Shown here: piece by piece, positions 24,504 through 33,949 of the stretch | How the letters are laid out: the number at the start of each line of letters is the position of its first letter | Position numbering within the stretch: the stretch's first letter is position 1 | Origin: an uncultured Clostridia bacterium | Lineage (GTDB): Bacteria; Bacillota; Clostridia; Oscillospirales; CAG-272 | Assembly: GCA_945949385.1 (NCBI GenBank) | Contig: CAMFEL010000003.1 | Location: 1-47,692 of the forward strand | Direction: 5' to 3' | DNA: 47,692 nt | Translations under genes and position numbers: made by a program | The notes under the pieces: model-generated | What the model was told of the DNA's origin: nothing | The model's input: only the letters and a program-made list of their open reading frames with translations | The model's database searches: none

Positions 24504-26645
24504 ATGGCTGTGACCCTTGCTTCACCGGTCACGGAGCTGAGAGGAATAGGCAGTGCGAAAGCGGCGTCGCTTGCAAAGCTGGGCGTAAAAGCCGTAGGCG
24601 ATCTTCTGCGCCTTTATCCCCGCGCATATCAGAATCGGGGAGATGTTCACACCGTTGCCGAAGTCGGCGAAGCGTGCCGCCGTTCCCAGTCTCCGCCTCC
24701 CGTATCCCTTGAGCTGACGGTCTCGTCGGAGCCGAAGCTGGCGGTTATACGGCGGGGTATGAGCATTACCCGCTTCAAGGCCTTTGACGAAACCGGCGTT
24801 GTGGAGATATCCTACTTTAACCAGCCCTTTATGAAAAATGTATTTCATACGGGCGCTGTCTTCCGCTTCTGGGGCAGAGTGGAGCTTCGCGGAGGCAGGC
24901 TGACCATGGCAAATCCCGTGCAGGAGGCTGTGACCGAGGGCACACCGCTTTTGCCTATCGTGCCGGTATACCCTTTGGCGTCGGGACTTCGGCAAAAGCT
25001 TATGCAGTCCCTTATCCGGGAGGCTCTGAGCGCGGCAAATACGGAGATTTGCGACCATATACCGCCGTCGGTGCTTCGCCGCTGCGGACTTTGCTCTCTT
25101 TCATACGCAATAAAAAACATACATTTTCCCGACAGCATACAGTCCCTTGACAGCGCACGCCGCCGTATGGCATTTGATGAGGTGTTTACCGTATCCTCCG
25201 CCATGTGCAGTGCTAAGCTTGCGAAAAAATCGGGAGGCGCTCCCATTATCAAAGCGGATGTTTCCCCGCTTATGAAGCTTTTCAGGTTCGAGCTGACGGG
25301 AGCGCAGAAGCGCTGTGTTTCGGAAATACTCGGGGATATGTCCTCGGGCGCGCCTATGAGCCGCATACTGTGCGGCGATGTGGGCAGCGGTAAGACCGCG
25401 GTAGCGGCTCTGGCAGCCTACGCGGCGGCAGCGTCGGGCTATCAGTGTGCGCTGATGGCTCCCACCGAAATACTGGCAAAGCAGCACTATGCCCAGCTTT
25501 CGCCCATGTTTTTTGCACTGGGTCTTGGCTGTGTTCTGCTGTGCGGCTCCCTTACTGCCGCCGAGAAAAAGAAAATACAGGCATCCCTGTCCTCCCCCGA
25601 CGCTCCCATGCTTGTCATCGGCACCCACGCTCTTCTCAGCGAGGGGGTGGAATTCCGCCGTCTGGGTCTGGTAATCACGGACGAGCAGCACCGATTCGGC
25701 GTTAATCAAAGAGCGGCGCTGAGGCGCAAATCCCAAGGAGCTCACAATCTTGTCATGAGCGCAACGCCCATTCCGCGTACTCTGTCTCTTGTCATATACG
25801 GCGATCTTGATGTGTCCCGCCTTGACGAAATGCCTCCCGGCAGGCAGAAGGTCTCCACCTTTAAGGTAGACGAGAGCTACCGCCGGCGACTTCTGGGCTT
25901 TGTACGCAAGCAGGCGCAGGAGGGGCACCGCACCTATGTAGTTTGCCCGTCAATTGAAGAAAAGCCGAAGCAGGCGGAGGACGCGGAGGAGCTTTACGAC
26001 ATTAGCTTCCTTGCGCCGGAGGAGGAAGAGCCGCCAATGAAAGCCGCCGTAAGCTACGCAAAAGAGCTTTCGGAAAAGCTGCCGGATCTTAAAATAGGCT
26101 TTATTCACGGAAAAATGAAAACCGCGGAGAAAGACGCCGCCATGGCATCCTTTGCCGCGGGAGATACAGATGTGCTTGTATCCACCACCGTTATTGAGGT
26201 GGGAGTGGGTGTGCCCGAAGCAACGCTTATGGTGGTGGAAAACGCGGAGCGCTTCGGACTGTCTCAGCTTCATCAGTTAAGAGGCCGCGTGGGCAGAGGA
26301 AAGGCAAAATCCTGGTGTATACTGGTTTCGGACACCGAAAACGAGTCTTCCCTGCGCCGCCTCGATGTAATGTGCCGTGAAAACGACGGCTTTAAGGTTG
26401 CGGAGGAAGACCTCAGGCTGCGGGGTCCCGGTGACTTCTTCTCTCGCGGGGGAGAATTCCGTCAGCACGGCAGCGCTGATATGCGCTTTGCCGCGGAGGT
26501 CACGGACACCCGCCTTACGGAGCAGGCTGTGGAATGTGCAACGGAGGTCTGCACCGCCGACCCGCGCTTTGAAAAAGAGGAGGATCTCGCCCTGGGCGCC
26601 GTTGTCCGCAAAATGCTGGAGGAATCCGAAGATACGGTGAGCTGA
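24504..26645 (+). CDS. recG: ATP-dependent DNA helicase RecG
   Basis: A 713-residue helicase that remodels stalled replication forks and Holliday junctions. The N-terminal wedge/OB part spans about 1-190 (ELRGIGSAKAASLAKLGV, VEISYFNQPF). Helicase motifs: Walker A GDVGSGKT at 291-298, DEQH at 393-396, MSATPIPRTL, and the RecG-type TRG region QLRGRVGRGKAKSWCIL with FFSRGGEFRQHG (canonical FFGTRQSG). The protein is about 25-30 residues longer than usual. The extra length is an acidic insert (QAEDAEELYDISFLAPEEEE) between the two helicase lobes. AAGGAGGGT precedes the ATG. It stands alone and converges with tpiA. Confidence 0.96.
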   Translation: MAVTLASPVTELRGIGSAKAASLAKLGVKAVGDLLRLYPRAYQNRGDVHTVAEVGEACRRSQSPPPVSLELTVSSEPKLAVIRRGMSITRFKAFDETGVVEISYFNQPFMKNVFHTGAVFRFWGRVELRGGRLTMANPVQEAVTEGTPLLPIVPVYPLASGLRQKLMQSLIREALSAANTEICDHIPPSVLRRCGLCSLSYAIKNIHFPDSIQSLDSARRRMAFDEVFTVSSAMCSAKLAKKSGGAPIIKADVSPLMKLFRFELTGAQKRCVSEILGDMSSGAPMSRILCGDVGSGKTAVAALAAYAAAASGYQCALMAPTEILAKQHYAQLSPMFFALGLGCVLLCGSLTAAEKKKIQASLSSPDAPMLVIGTHALLSEGVEFRRLGLVITDEQHRFGVNQRAALRRKSQGAHNLVMSATPIPRTLSLVIYGDLDVSRLDEMPPGRQKVSTFKVDESYRRRLLGFVRKQAQEGHRTYVVCPSIEEKPKQAEDAEELYDISFLAPEEEEPPMKAAVSYAKELSEKLPDLKIGFIHGKMKTAEKDAAMASFAAGDTDVLVSTTVIEVGVGVPEATLMVVENAERFGLSQLHQLRGRVGRGKAKSWCILVSDTENESSLRRLDVMCRENDGFKVAEEDLRLRGPGDFFSRGGEFRQHGSADMRFAAEVTDTRLTEQAVECATEVCTADPRFEKEEDLALGAVVRKMLEESEDTVS

Positions 26646-26690
26646 AATAAATCTCAAAAAGAACCGCACCCAATTTCTGCAAAAATACTG

Positions 26691-26728
26691 TACAAAAACA
26701 GCCGCCCCGCAGGACGGCTGTTTTTGTA
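26691..26728. terminator. Bidirectional terminator between recG and tpiA
   Basis: Perfect 14-bp arms tacaaaaacagccg / cggctgtttttgta with a 10-nt loop. T runs on both strands serve both converging genes. Confidence 0.9.
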
Positions 26729-26755
26729 TGTTTAAGCATTTATGCCTTCAATCGC

Positions 26756-27523
26756 TTACTGCGCCGCAGACACGATCTTGTCAAACTTTTCGGGAACAAG
26801 GGACGCGCCGCCGATAAGTCCGCCGTCAACATGATACTTGGACAGAAGCTCCGCAGCGTTGCCATCGTTCATGCTTCCGCCGTACTGAATGGTAACGGAC
26901 TCGGCAGTATCCTTGCCGTAAAGCCCTTCAAGCACACCGCGGATAATTCCGCAGGCCTCGTCAGCCTGCTCGGGAGTTGCGGTAAGCCCGGTGCCGATTG
27001 CCCATACGGGCTCATATGCGATGATGATATTTTTCATATCCTCTGCGCCGACGCCTGCAAGGTCAAGCTTTGTCTGCATGGAGACTATCTCCTCGGTAAT
27101 ACCGCTCTGTCTCTCTTCAAGCACCTCGCCTACGCAAAGGATGACCTTAAGTCCTGCCGCAAGGGCAGCCTTCAGTCTCTTGTTTACGGTCTCGTCGGTC
27201 TCGCCGAAATACTGTCTTCTTTCGCTGTGGCCGATGATAACATACTCGGCGCCGCATTCCAGCAGCATAGCCGCAGAAATCTCTCCGGTATATGCGCCCT
27301 TTGCCTCAAAATGCACATTCTGCGCGCCGATTTTTACATGAGTACCCTTTGCTGCCTCAACAGCGGGAGCAATGTCCACAAAGGGAACGCAGAGAATCAC
27401 GTCGCAGCCGTTCTTGCCCTCGGTAAGCTCTGCGGTCTTTTTTACTGCCGCCACAGCCTCGGAGGGGGTCATATTCATTTTCCAGTTGCCGGCGATTACC
27501 GCCTTGCGTGTAGCCTTGTTCAT
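26756..27523 (-). CDS. tpiA: Triosephosphate isomerase
   Basis: A 255-residue TIM barrel that interconverts dihydroxyacetone phosphate and glyceraldehyde 3-phosphate in glycolysis. The active site is complete: K15 in GNWKMN, H99 in IIGHSERR and E171 in AYEPVWAIGTG, with the phosphate loop YGGSMN near the C-terminus. GAGGTG precedes the ATG. It follows pgk by 80 bp on the same strand, a common clostridial order, and ends at a bidirectional terminator. Confidence 0.98.
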   Translation of the reverse strand: MNKATRKAVIAGNWKMNMTPSEAVAAVKKTAELTEGKNGCDVILCVPFVDIAPAVEAAKGTHVKIGAQNVHFEAKGAYTGEISAAMLLECGAEYVIIGHSERRQYFGETDETVNKRLKAALAAGLKVILCVGEVLEERQSGITEEIVSMQTKLDLAGVGAEDMKNIIIAYEPVWAIGTGLTATPEQADEACGIIRGVLEGLYGKDTAESVTIQYGGSMNDGNAAELLSKYHVDGGLIGGASLVPEKFDKIVSAAQ

Positions 27524-27560
27524 ATCAATACACCTCGGTTTTTGATTTTTTCAAGTATAA

Positions 27561-27586
27561 GGCGGACGGCAACAAGGCCGTCCGCC
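27561..27586. other. Strong hairpin between pgk and tpiA
   Basis: Perfect 10-bp GC-rich arms ggcggacggc / gccgtccgcc with a 6-nt loop. On the transcribed (minus) strand no T tract follows directly. It is therefore more likely a stability or processing element, or an attenuator, than a full terminator. Confidence 0.6.
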
Positions 27587-27603
27587 GTCTTTTGTTTTTC
27601 GGA

Positions 27604-28791
27604 TTACTTGTCCTGCAGACAAGCAATGCCGGGAAGTTCAAGTCCCTCAAGGAATTCCAGAGAAGCACCGCCGCCGGTGGAAATGTGAGTCATCTTGTCG
27701 GCATATCCCAGAGCCTCAACAGCAGCCGCAGAGTCGCCGCCTCCGATAATGGAAACAGAGCCGGACTCAGCCACAGCCTTTGCTACGCTGCGGGTACCGG
27801 AAGCAAAGTTCTCCCACTCGGAAACGCCCATAGGTCCGTTCCATACCACAGTGCCTGCGCCTGCGATAGTCTTTGCAAACAGCTCCTGAGTCTTTTCGCC
27901 GATGTCAAGTCCCATCCAGCCGTCGGGAATGGAATCGGAATAAATTCTCATAAAGGTGGTGTCTTCCTTGTACTCGCGTCCGATAACGTTATCAACGGGA
28001 AGCAGGAAGTTTACGCCCTTTTCTCTTGCCTTTTTGAGAAGGTCAAGAGCCAGGTCAAGCTTGTCGTTCTCGCAGATGGAGGTGCCGATGTCGTTGCCCA
28101 GTGCGCGGAAGAAGGTATATGCCATACCGCCGCCGATAATAAGGGTGTCGCACTTGTCGATAAGGTTGTTGATAACGCCGATCTTGTCGGATACCTTAGC
28201 GCCGCCCAGAATTGCCACAAAGGGACGGGCGGGATCAGCCAGCGCCTTGCCCATGATCTCAACCTCCTTGCGGATAAGGAAGCCGCATACTGCGGGCAGA
28301 TAGTCTGCAACGCCTGCGGTGGAAGCGTGAGCGCGGTGAGCGGTGCCGAACGCGTCGTTTACGAAGATCTCTGCCATGGAAGCAAGCTCTTTTGCAAAAG
28401 CGGGATCGTTCTTTTCCTCTTCTGCGTGGAAACGGACATTTTCGATAAGCATTGCCTCGCCGGACTTAAGAGCGGCAGCCTTTGCCTTTGCGTCGGGTCC
28501 CACAACATCTGCGGCAAGAACAACTTCCTTGCCCAGAAGCTCGGAAAGTCTCTTTGCTACGGGAGCAAGAGAATACTTCATATTGAACTCGCCCTTGGGT
28601 CTGCCCATATGAGAGCAAAGGATAACGGCAGCGCCGTGCTCCATCAGGTATTTAATCGTAGGAAGCGCGCCGACTATTCTCTTGTCGTCGGTAATAACTC
28701 CGTCCTTCATAGGAACATTGAAATCGCATCTTACAAGAACCTTCTTGCCGGCAACATCAATGTCTTCAACTGATTTCTTGTTGTAAGTCAT
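27604..28791 (-). CDS. pgk: Phosphoglycerate kinase
   Basis: A 395-residue glycolytic kinase that makes ATP from 1,3-bisphosphoglycerate. Family blocks are all present: [11 protein letters not shown] at residues 19-29, SHMGRPKG, the hinge [17 protein letters not shown], and the nucleotide-binding [10 protein letters not shown] near the C-terminus. The length is standard. AAAGGAT precedes the ATG and a good promoter lies at 28853-28881. It is the first gene of a pgk-tpiA unit; gap is not in the window. Confidence 0.98.
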   Translation of the reverse strand: MTYNKKSVEDIDVAGKKVLVRCDFNVPMKDGVITDDKRIVGALPTIKYLMEHGAAVILCSHMGRPKGEFNMKYSLAPVAKRLSELLGKEVVLAADVVGPDAKAKAAALKSGEAMLIENVRFHAEEEKNDPAFAKELASMAEIFVNDAFGTAHRAHASTAGVADYLPAVCGFLIRKEVEIMGKALADPARPFVAILGGAKVSDKIGVINNLIDKCDTLIIGGGMAYTFFRALGNDIGTSICENDKLDLALDLLKKAREKGVNFLLPVDNVIGREYKEDTTFMRIYSDSIPDGWMGLDIGEKTQELFAKTIAGAGTVVWNGPMGVSEWENFASGTRSVAKAVAESGSVSIIGGGDSAAAVEALGYADKMTHISTGGGASLEFLEGLELPGIACLQDK

Positions 28792-28852
28792 TCTTTTATA
28801 TCCTTTCGTATTAGTAACCGGTATAACGGCTTTTCCTATTTAACCAATTTAT

Positions 28853-28881
28853 AATATACCATATTATTCCCGTCTTTACAA
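28853..28881 (-). promoter_or_regulatory. Promoter of pgk-tpiA
   Basis: On the minus strand TTGTAA (28876-28881) and TATATT (28853-28858) are 17 bp apart, with TGG in front of the -10. Confidence 0.7.
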
Positions 28882-28917
28882 GAATTTTTTCAAAAAAAGC
28901 CTCTCAGCAGAAAAGTT

Positions 28918-28950
28918 CTCCGCCTTCGTACATACTGTACGGAGGCGGAG
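28918..28950 (-). terminator. Hairpin after the polysaccharide locus
   Basis: Arms 28918-28931 and 28937-28950 pair over 14 bp with one G-U and a 5-nt loop. It sits past the stop of the CapD-like gene. The T run after it on the minus strand is poor, so its strength is uncertain. Confidence 0.6.
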
Positions 28951-29013
28951 ACGAAAAATTGGATGTTTTGACAGATGAAAGCTGCTGCCGTTTCCTGTTA
29001 AAAAGCCGCGCTT

Positions 29014-31164
29014 TTATTCTGCCGCACTTTTCGCCGTGCGGACCGCGTCGGCAGCAGGCGCTTTTGCAGTTTCGGCGGGACGGTAGGGATGATATGTAGG
29101 CACTATTTCCTCAACCATGGAACATATATCCTCGCTTTCGTTATAAGCGGCGTCCGCAAGGCGTGTAAGCTGCGCGGAAAATACATCGTCGTCCATTTTT
29201 ATGGGATGACCTATATGAATAAGCTTGTTGTCCGTGGACCGGAGTCCCTCTTCGTCCATAAGCAGTTCTTCGTACAGCTTTTCACCGGGACGCAGACCGG
29301 TATATTCTATCATTATATCCTCATCCGGCACATATCCCGAAAGGCGTATGAGATTTCGCGCCATATCGTCAATGCGCACGGGATCGCCCATATCCAGAAC
29401 AAAAATCTCGCCGCCGTCAGCATAATACGATGCCTGAAGCACCAGAGACACCGCCTCCGGTATGGTCATAAAATGTCTGATTATGTTTTTGTCGGTAACG
29501 GTTACGGGACCTCCGTGGGCGATCTGCTTTTTGAACAAAGGAATAACGCTGCCGTTTGAGCCCAGCACATTGCCGAAGCGCACCGCTACAAAATCCGTTT
29601 CCGGATACTTTCTGTTCATCATCTGGACGATCATTTCGCAAATGCGTTTTGAAGCGCCCATTATGTTGGTGGGATTCACGGCTTTGTCGGTGGAAATAAG
29701 GACAAACTTTGAAACGCCGCAGCGTGCCGCCGCCTGCGCTGTTTTTAATGTGCCGAAAACATTATTTTTTATTGCTTCGTCGGGACTTGTCTCCATCAGC
29801 GGCACATGCTTATGCGCGGCAGCATGGAAAACAACATCCGGACGGTATGTTTTCATGACGCTGTTGATACGGTTGGTATTACGGACGGAGCCTATAAGCA
29901 CCGTCAGCGCAAGACCCGGACAGTCACGCAGAAGCTCCTGCTGAATATCGTACGCATTATTTTCGTATATATCGAAAATAACAAGTCTTTCAGGCTCGGA
30001 ACGTGCGATCTGACGGCAAAGCTCGCTTCCGATCGAGCCGCCTCCTCCCGTGACGAGCACGGTTTTTCCCTTTATTGATTTCAGTATCTCGTCATTATTT
30101 ACACTCACCTGATCTCTTCCGAGCAGGTCGGATATGTCCACGTCGCGCAGTTTTGTAACGCTGACCTCGCCGTTCACTATCTGATCCACGCCGGGGATGA
30201 TCTTTACACGGCAGGAGGTCTCCTTACATATATGGAGAAGATCTTTTTTGGCAAGCGGTGAAATACTGGGGATTGCAATAATTATTTCGGTTATTTCATA
30301 TTTTTTCGCCATCTGCGGGATGGACTCCCTGTTTCCCACAATGGGGATACCCTCGAGCAGTCTGCCTGTTTTATTGGGGTTATCGTCGATAATACAGCAG
30401 ACTCTGCGTCCGTCACGGGAGCGCTGTATTTCCTTTATAAGCGTCTGTCCCGCGCTTCCGCCGCCGATAAGCATCGTATGCACAAAGGAATCGTCCCGTC
30501 CCCGTTTACAGTCAATGAAAAATCTGACAAATCGGTACGAAAATCTGATACCGATAGTAAAGCAGAAAGTCAGCACATAGCCTATGAAATAGAAGGAGCG
30601 GGGCATGGAAGCTCCGTAACGCATATACTTGGCGCCTGCAAATATCAGAGGGATCAAAACAAGATGTGCGCCGATAAGCCTTGAAAGCTCGGCAACACTG
30701 GCAAGCTTCCATATGCTGTGATACAGCCTGAAGCCGAAGAATACCGCCACCGTTATTATTATCATATACGGCAGGGAAAAGACATACCCGCGCAGATAAT
30801 ACAGCGGCACGTGTCTGTAATCAAAGTCGAAACGGATAAGTAAAGCCGCAAGGTATGACAGAATAACGATAAGTGAATCGGCAAAAGCAAGCAGGAACGC
30901 CTTTACCACCCACGCTTTGCCGAGCCCTTGCTTTGCAGCGCCTCTGTTAAGCTTTCTGATAACAACTATCCACAAACCGGCTGTCAGTGCCGTCACGGCT
31001 GCCGTAACGGAAGCTACGGGGCTGGTAATCATATCCGATTTTGCAAGATAGCTCTGCACCGCTTCGCTCCGTGACGCCAGTATATTGCCCACAACAATTG
31101 CCGCGGCAATAAGCAGCGTGACGATTATTGCCGGCACAAGTACGGCAGCTTTCCTTTTTTTCAT
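29014..31164 (-). CDS. CapD/PglF-type UDP-sugar 4,6-dehydratase, membrane form
   Basis: 716 residues from the ATG at 31164 (AGGAGG eight bases before). Four or five N-terminal membrane helices (about 10-175) precede a CoA-binding-like domain and an extended SDR domain. The NAD-binding motif VTGGGGSIGSELCRQ and the catalytic region LISTDKAVNPTNIMGASKR are clear. The latter has the S-T-D-K form of the UDP-GlcNAc 4,6-dehydratase group (PglF/WbpM/CapD). It would make a keto-sugar precursor for surface glycans. It follows the cpsB region and is the last gene of the polysaccharide locus. Confidence 0.93.
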   Translation of the reverse strand: MKKRKAAVLVPAIIVTLLIAAAIVVGNILASRSEAVQSYLAKSDMITSPVASVTAAVTALTAGLWIVVIRKLNRGAAKQGLGKAWVVKAFLLAFADSLIVILSYLAALLIRFDFDYRHVPLYYLRGYVFSLPYMIIITVAVFFGFRLYHSIWKLASVAELSRLIGAHLVLIPLIFAGAKYMRYGASMPRSFYFIGYVLTFCFTIGIRFSYRFVRFFIDCKRGRDDSFVHTMLIGGGSAGQTLIKEIQRSRDGRRVCCIIDDNPNKTGRLLEGIPIVGNRESIPQMAKKYEITEIIIAIPSISPLAKKDLLHICKETSCRVKIIPGVDQIVNGEVSVTKLRDVDISDLLGRDQVSVNNDEILKSIKGKTVLVTGGGGSIGSELCRQIARSEPERLVIFDIYENNAYDIQQELLRDCPGLALTVLIGSVRNTNRINSVMKTYRPDVVFHAAAHKHVPLMETSPDEAIKNNVFGTLKTAQAAARCGVSKFVLISTDKAVNPTNIMGASKRICEMIVQMMNRKYPETDFVAVRFGNVLGSNGSVIPLFKKQIAHGGPVTVTDKNIIRHFMTIPEAVSLVLQASYYADGGEIFVLDMGDPVRIDDMARNLIRLSGYVPDEDIMIEYTGLRPGEKLYEELLMDEEGLRSTDNKLIHIGHPIKMDDDVFSAQLTRLADAAYNESEDICSMVEEIVPTYHPYRPAETAKAPAADAVRTAKSAAE

Positions 31165-31272
31165 AGGACATACCTCCTGTTTCGACCTTTTTCGCGCTTT
31201 TCGCAAAAATAAAATTACCAATATGAAATATATTCAATACGAAACCTGTCAGCGTCTTATACGCCGGAGCTT

Positions 31273-32004
31273 CTACGGCTCCCTTGCGCCGAGGTCGCAG
31301 ACAATCCCGTGCGGACTTGTATCAAACAGGTATTTTGCATACCGCGGCGAAATTTTTCGCGACACGATCTCTCTCGCACGTGACATATATACTGTTCTGC
31401 GGTCTGTGCCGTGGGCGTCGCTTGCCACAGCGTCGGCAAGACGCTGCGACGCTATAAAAAACGCCGCTTCCAATACTTCCCCGCCGCAATTGCCCGTAAA
31501 GCTGCCTTTGTTCAACTGGATCAGACAGCCTTTTTTGCGCCACCGCTCCACAGTTTCAATATCGTATCTGACAAATTCATACCTTTCGGCGTGCGCCACA
31601 ACAGGCACAAGTCCGCAGGACAGAATTCCGTCAAGGATTCTGTCGGCAAATTCCGGATCCCCTCCGAAATCAAACTCAACAAGAAGATACCGGCTGCCCG
31701 CGAGAGTCAGCACCTTTTCATCGCGTATGAGCTTCGTAAGCCCTTCCGTTGCAAAAACTTCCATGCCTCTGTGCAGCTTTACTGGTATGCGCTCCTGTGT
31801 AATGGCGTTTTTCAGAGCCGAAAAACGCTCCTCATACCCGGCGCCGCGATAGTTTCCGCTCATACCCGGTACATTGCAATGGGGCGTTGCCACAATATCG
31901 GTAACACCGTCACGGGCGGCTTCATCAGCCATTTCCAGAGATTCGTATATATCTCTTGCGCCGTCGTCAAAGCCGGGCAGTATGTGCATATGAATATCAG
32001 TCAT
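31273..32004 (-). CDS. cpsB: CpsB/CapC-type tyrosine-protein phosphatase (PHP family)
   Basis: A 243-residue PHP-fold, manganese-dependent phosphatase that normally dephosphorylates the BY-kinase controlling capsule chain length. Metal motifs are intact: DIHMHILPGFDDG at the N-terminus, VATPHCNVPG, a Glu-rich region, VVAHAERY and ASDAHG. The canonical start is the ATG at 32004, with GGAGG eight bases before it and an ATGA overlap with a stop codon in another frame. The frame is also open upstream into the Wzz remnant (to 32865), so a 530-residue fusion could be made as well. Its kinase partner is not intact in the window. Confidence 0.92.
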   Translation of the reverse strand: MTDIHMHILPGFDDGARDIYESLEMADEAARDGVTDIVATPHCNVPGMSGNYRGAGYEERFSALKNAITQERIPVKLHRGMEVFATEGLTKLIRDEKVLTLAGSRYLLVEFDFGGDPEFADRILDGILSCGLVPVVAHAERYEFVRYDIETVERWRKKGCLIQLNKGSFTGNCGGEVLEAAFFIASQRLADAVASDAHGTDRRTVYMSRAREIVSRKISPRYAKYLFDTSPHGIVCDLGAREP

Positions 32005-32865
32005 ACTGAACCTCCGCGGCGTTTTTTTCCAAGCGACGCAAGTCTGAAAAGAGGTCGGCGCATAGGGACGATCCACAGCCACGGCCCGCTGAAAAATTTC
32101 CAGATGAGATTTTCGGTAGGAGACCTTCATTGCAATCTTTCTGAAGGTCTCAATATATCCGAAGCTGGTGGTCGGGGCGCTGACAAGGATTTCACCGCCG
32201 CCCTTGCGCACACGTTTTTTCTTCTCGTGATATACGGACGCAATCAGCTTTGTATCAAGCTTTTTCTCAATCTGTCCCGGGTTCTTAATATCGTCGTGCA
32301 GGTAAAAATACAAAAACAGGATAAGTATTTCCAGAACGGCCGCGGCAAGAAAAATCTTAGTAATAATACCCCATCCGCTGTACGGATTTACGACCGACTC
32401 GGGCACCTTGGGAGTTTCAAGCACCTGAAGCACCTGATCGCTGAGTATAGTCTCGGAAAACTCATTGTAATGCTCAAGTATACCGTTAATCGTCAGCATA
32501 GCGTCTCTGGGAGAGGACGCCGTCACCGTAAGTATCATCATATTTGTGTTTCTGATATTGCTGCACGAAACGGTACCGGGCAGGCTGTCAAGTCCGAGAG
32601 AGGCCGCAACCTTGTCTTTCAGCACCTTGCTGGAAACGATCTCTCTGAAAATGCCGGCGGTGTTCTCGGCATTTGAAACGCCGCTCCACTTATACATTTC
32701 CTTTTCAAGTACCACTATTGTAGCCTTGGTACGGTATTCCGGTCTGTACATAAAACAGGAAACCGTGCCCGCGGCAAAGGCGGCGATAAGAGCGATCATA
32801 ATGATCTCCTTCCACCGTCTGGCGATGTTTCGCACTATATTGGAAAAATCAAAGCCTTCATTCAT
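32001..32865 (-). pseudogene. Wzz/BY-kinase gene, kinase domain lost, reads into cpsB
   Basis: Residues 1-190 are an intact chain-length determinant (TM near 22-42, TM near 168-192, Pro-rich motif VPESVVNPYSGWG). The start of a tyrosine-kinase part follows (SAPTTSFGYIETFRKIAMK). No Walker motifs follow. About 40 residues later the frame enters cpsB without a stop. A second frame over 32004-32126 encodes a protein-like tail (LIWKFFSGPWLWIVPMRR, then RPLFRLASLGKKRRGGSV) that stops by ATGA overlap at cpsB. It looks like the true C-terminus of a lost upstream gene. An internal deletion joining two genes explains both. The start at 32865 fits AAAGGAA better than 32874. Confidence 0.75.
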
Positions 32866-32922
32866 TGGCGGCATTTCCTTTCTGTTATCAGCGTCATAAA
32901 CGGCTCGCAGCTCCGCTGTCGG

Positions 32923-33780
32923 TCAATGCCGGGACTCGCCCACAATCACAATAAGCGGGACCTGCATAGCGCCGTCGCCTTCTCCGGCGGTATATATGAC
33001 GGCGTAGGTACCTGCCGTCTCGGTATTAAGGTTTGTGTCAACCGAAAGGAGCGACGCTTCGGCATCGGTACCGTTGATCCTGACTTCGGTAACAAGACTT
33101 AAGGGATCAAAACTTTCGCCTTTTTCAATATAAACGAGATAGTCGCTGAGAGCCACATAGCAGTCGCTTGCAGCGGAGGTCCAGGAAGTGTTTATCATAA
33201 CGGGAATATCCGCTTCCACAATATCTCCGCAGCTGTTTGTCACCTGAATTTTCACAACTCTCATGGGAGCGCCGCCTACCGTAATTTCCTCATTTGAAGA
33301 CAGCAGCACCATTTCATCGGTAATATCGCCGTCAATGCAGTCGGTTGCCCCAAGCCCCTTAACAAGCTCGGCGGAGCCTGCGGTGGCGGAGACGGAAACA
33401 AGAGGTTCTGTCAGCGAAAGGCGGGGAGATGTATAGTCCGTATAGACAATCTGCCGCTGAGCCTTGCCCACATTGCTGTCGCCGTCAAAGGCAGCATAGG
33501 TTACTATACGCCGGTTGCCGTCAAGCAGCGCAGACAGGGATTCTATCATCAGGCTGTCCGTCACATCTCCGTCTTTATCGTCATATGCCGATACGCCTTT
33601 CAGAAGCTCCTCCTGCGTCACGGAAACGGATACGCTCAAATTGTCGCTGTCAAAGCTTATCTTCGGGGAGGCAGTATCTTTAAGACTGGATATATACCAG
33701 CGGCTGCCCGCATACACAGCGGCAGCAAGTATGCATACAACAAGCAGCAGTATACTGAATTTTTTCGATTTTTTCTTCAT
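32923..33780 (-). CDS. Exported protein with DUF5011 Ig-like repeats
   Basis: About 285 residues from the ATG at 33780. An N-terminal signal-anchor (SILLLVVCILAAAVYAGSRWYI) is followed by two DUF5011-type beta-sandwich repeats. They are recognised by YDDKDGDVTDSL and the matching TDCIDGDITDEM, each a probable calcium-binding loop, and a third Ig-like segment lies at the C-terminus. It has no enzyme motif and probably serves as an extracellular structural or adhesive part of the polysaccharide locus. An upstream start in the same frame (33858) is unlikely because it would lie inside the displaced exporter tail. Confidence 0.8.
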   Translation of the reverse strand: MKKKSKKFSILLLVVCILAAAVYAGSRWYISSLKDTASPKISFDSDNLSVSVSVTQEELLKGVSAYDDKDGDVTDSLMIESLSALLDGNRRIVTYAAFDGDSNVGKAQRQIVYTDYTSPRLSLTEPLVSVSATAGSAELVKGLGATDCIDGDITDEMVLLSSNEEITVGGAPMRVVKIQVTNSCGDIVEADIPVMINTSWTSAASDCYVALSDYLVYIEKGESFDPLSLVTEVRINGTDAEASLLSVDTNLNTETAGTYAVIYTAGEGDGAMQVPLIVIVGESRH

Positions 33781-33820
33781 CTGGATCCGTTGCCCCTTTA
33801 CAGGTTGTATGAAAAGCAGA

Positions 33821-33949
33821 TCACACCGTCTCGGGCGTAAGTCTGCCGTTTTTATCAATGCGCAGTACCGAAGTGCAATACTTGAGAATGCCCTTTCTGT
33901 GAGTAGTCAGTATGCACACTCTGCGCGGATCGGCGCGCATAAGGTTTTT
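33821..33949 (-). other. Displaced C-terminal tail of the ABC exporter
   Basis: In the -1 frame relative to the exporter the sequence continues as NLMRADPRRVCILTTHRKG and so on to a stop at 33821-33823. That is exactly the missing H-loop (TTHR) and C-terminus of an ABC ATPase. Restoring one A in the five-A run (33945-33949, T on the plus strand) joins it to the upstream frame and gives a normal 577-residue protein. Confidence 0.85.
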
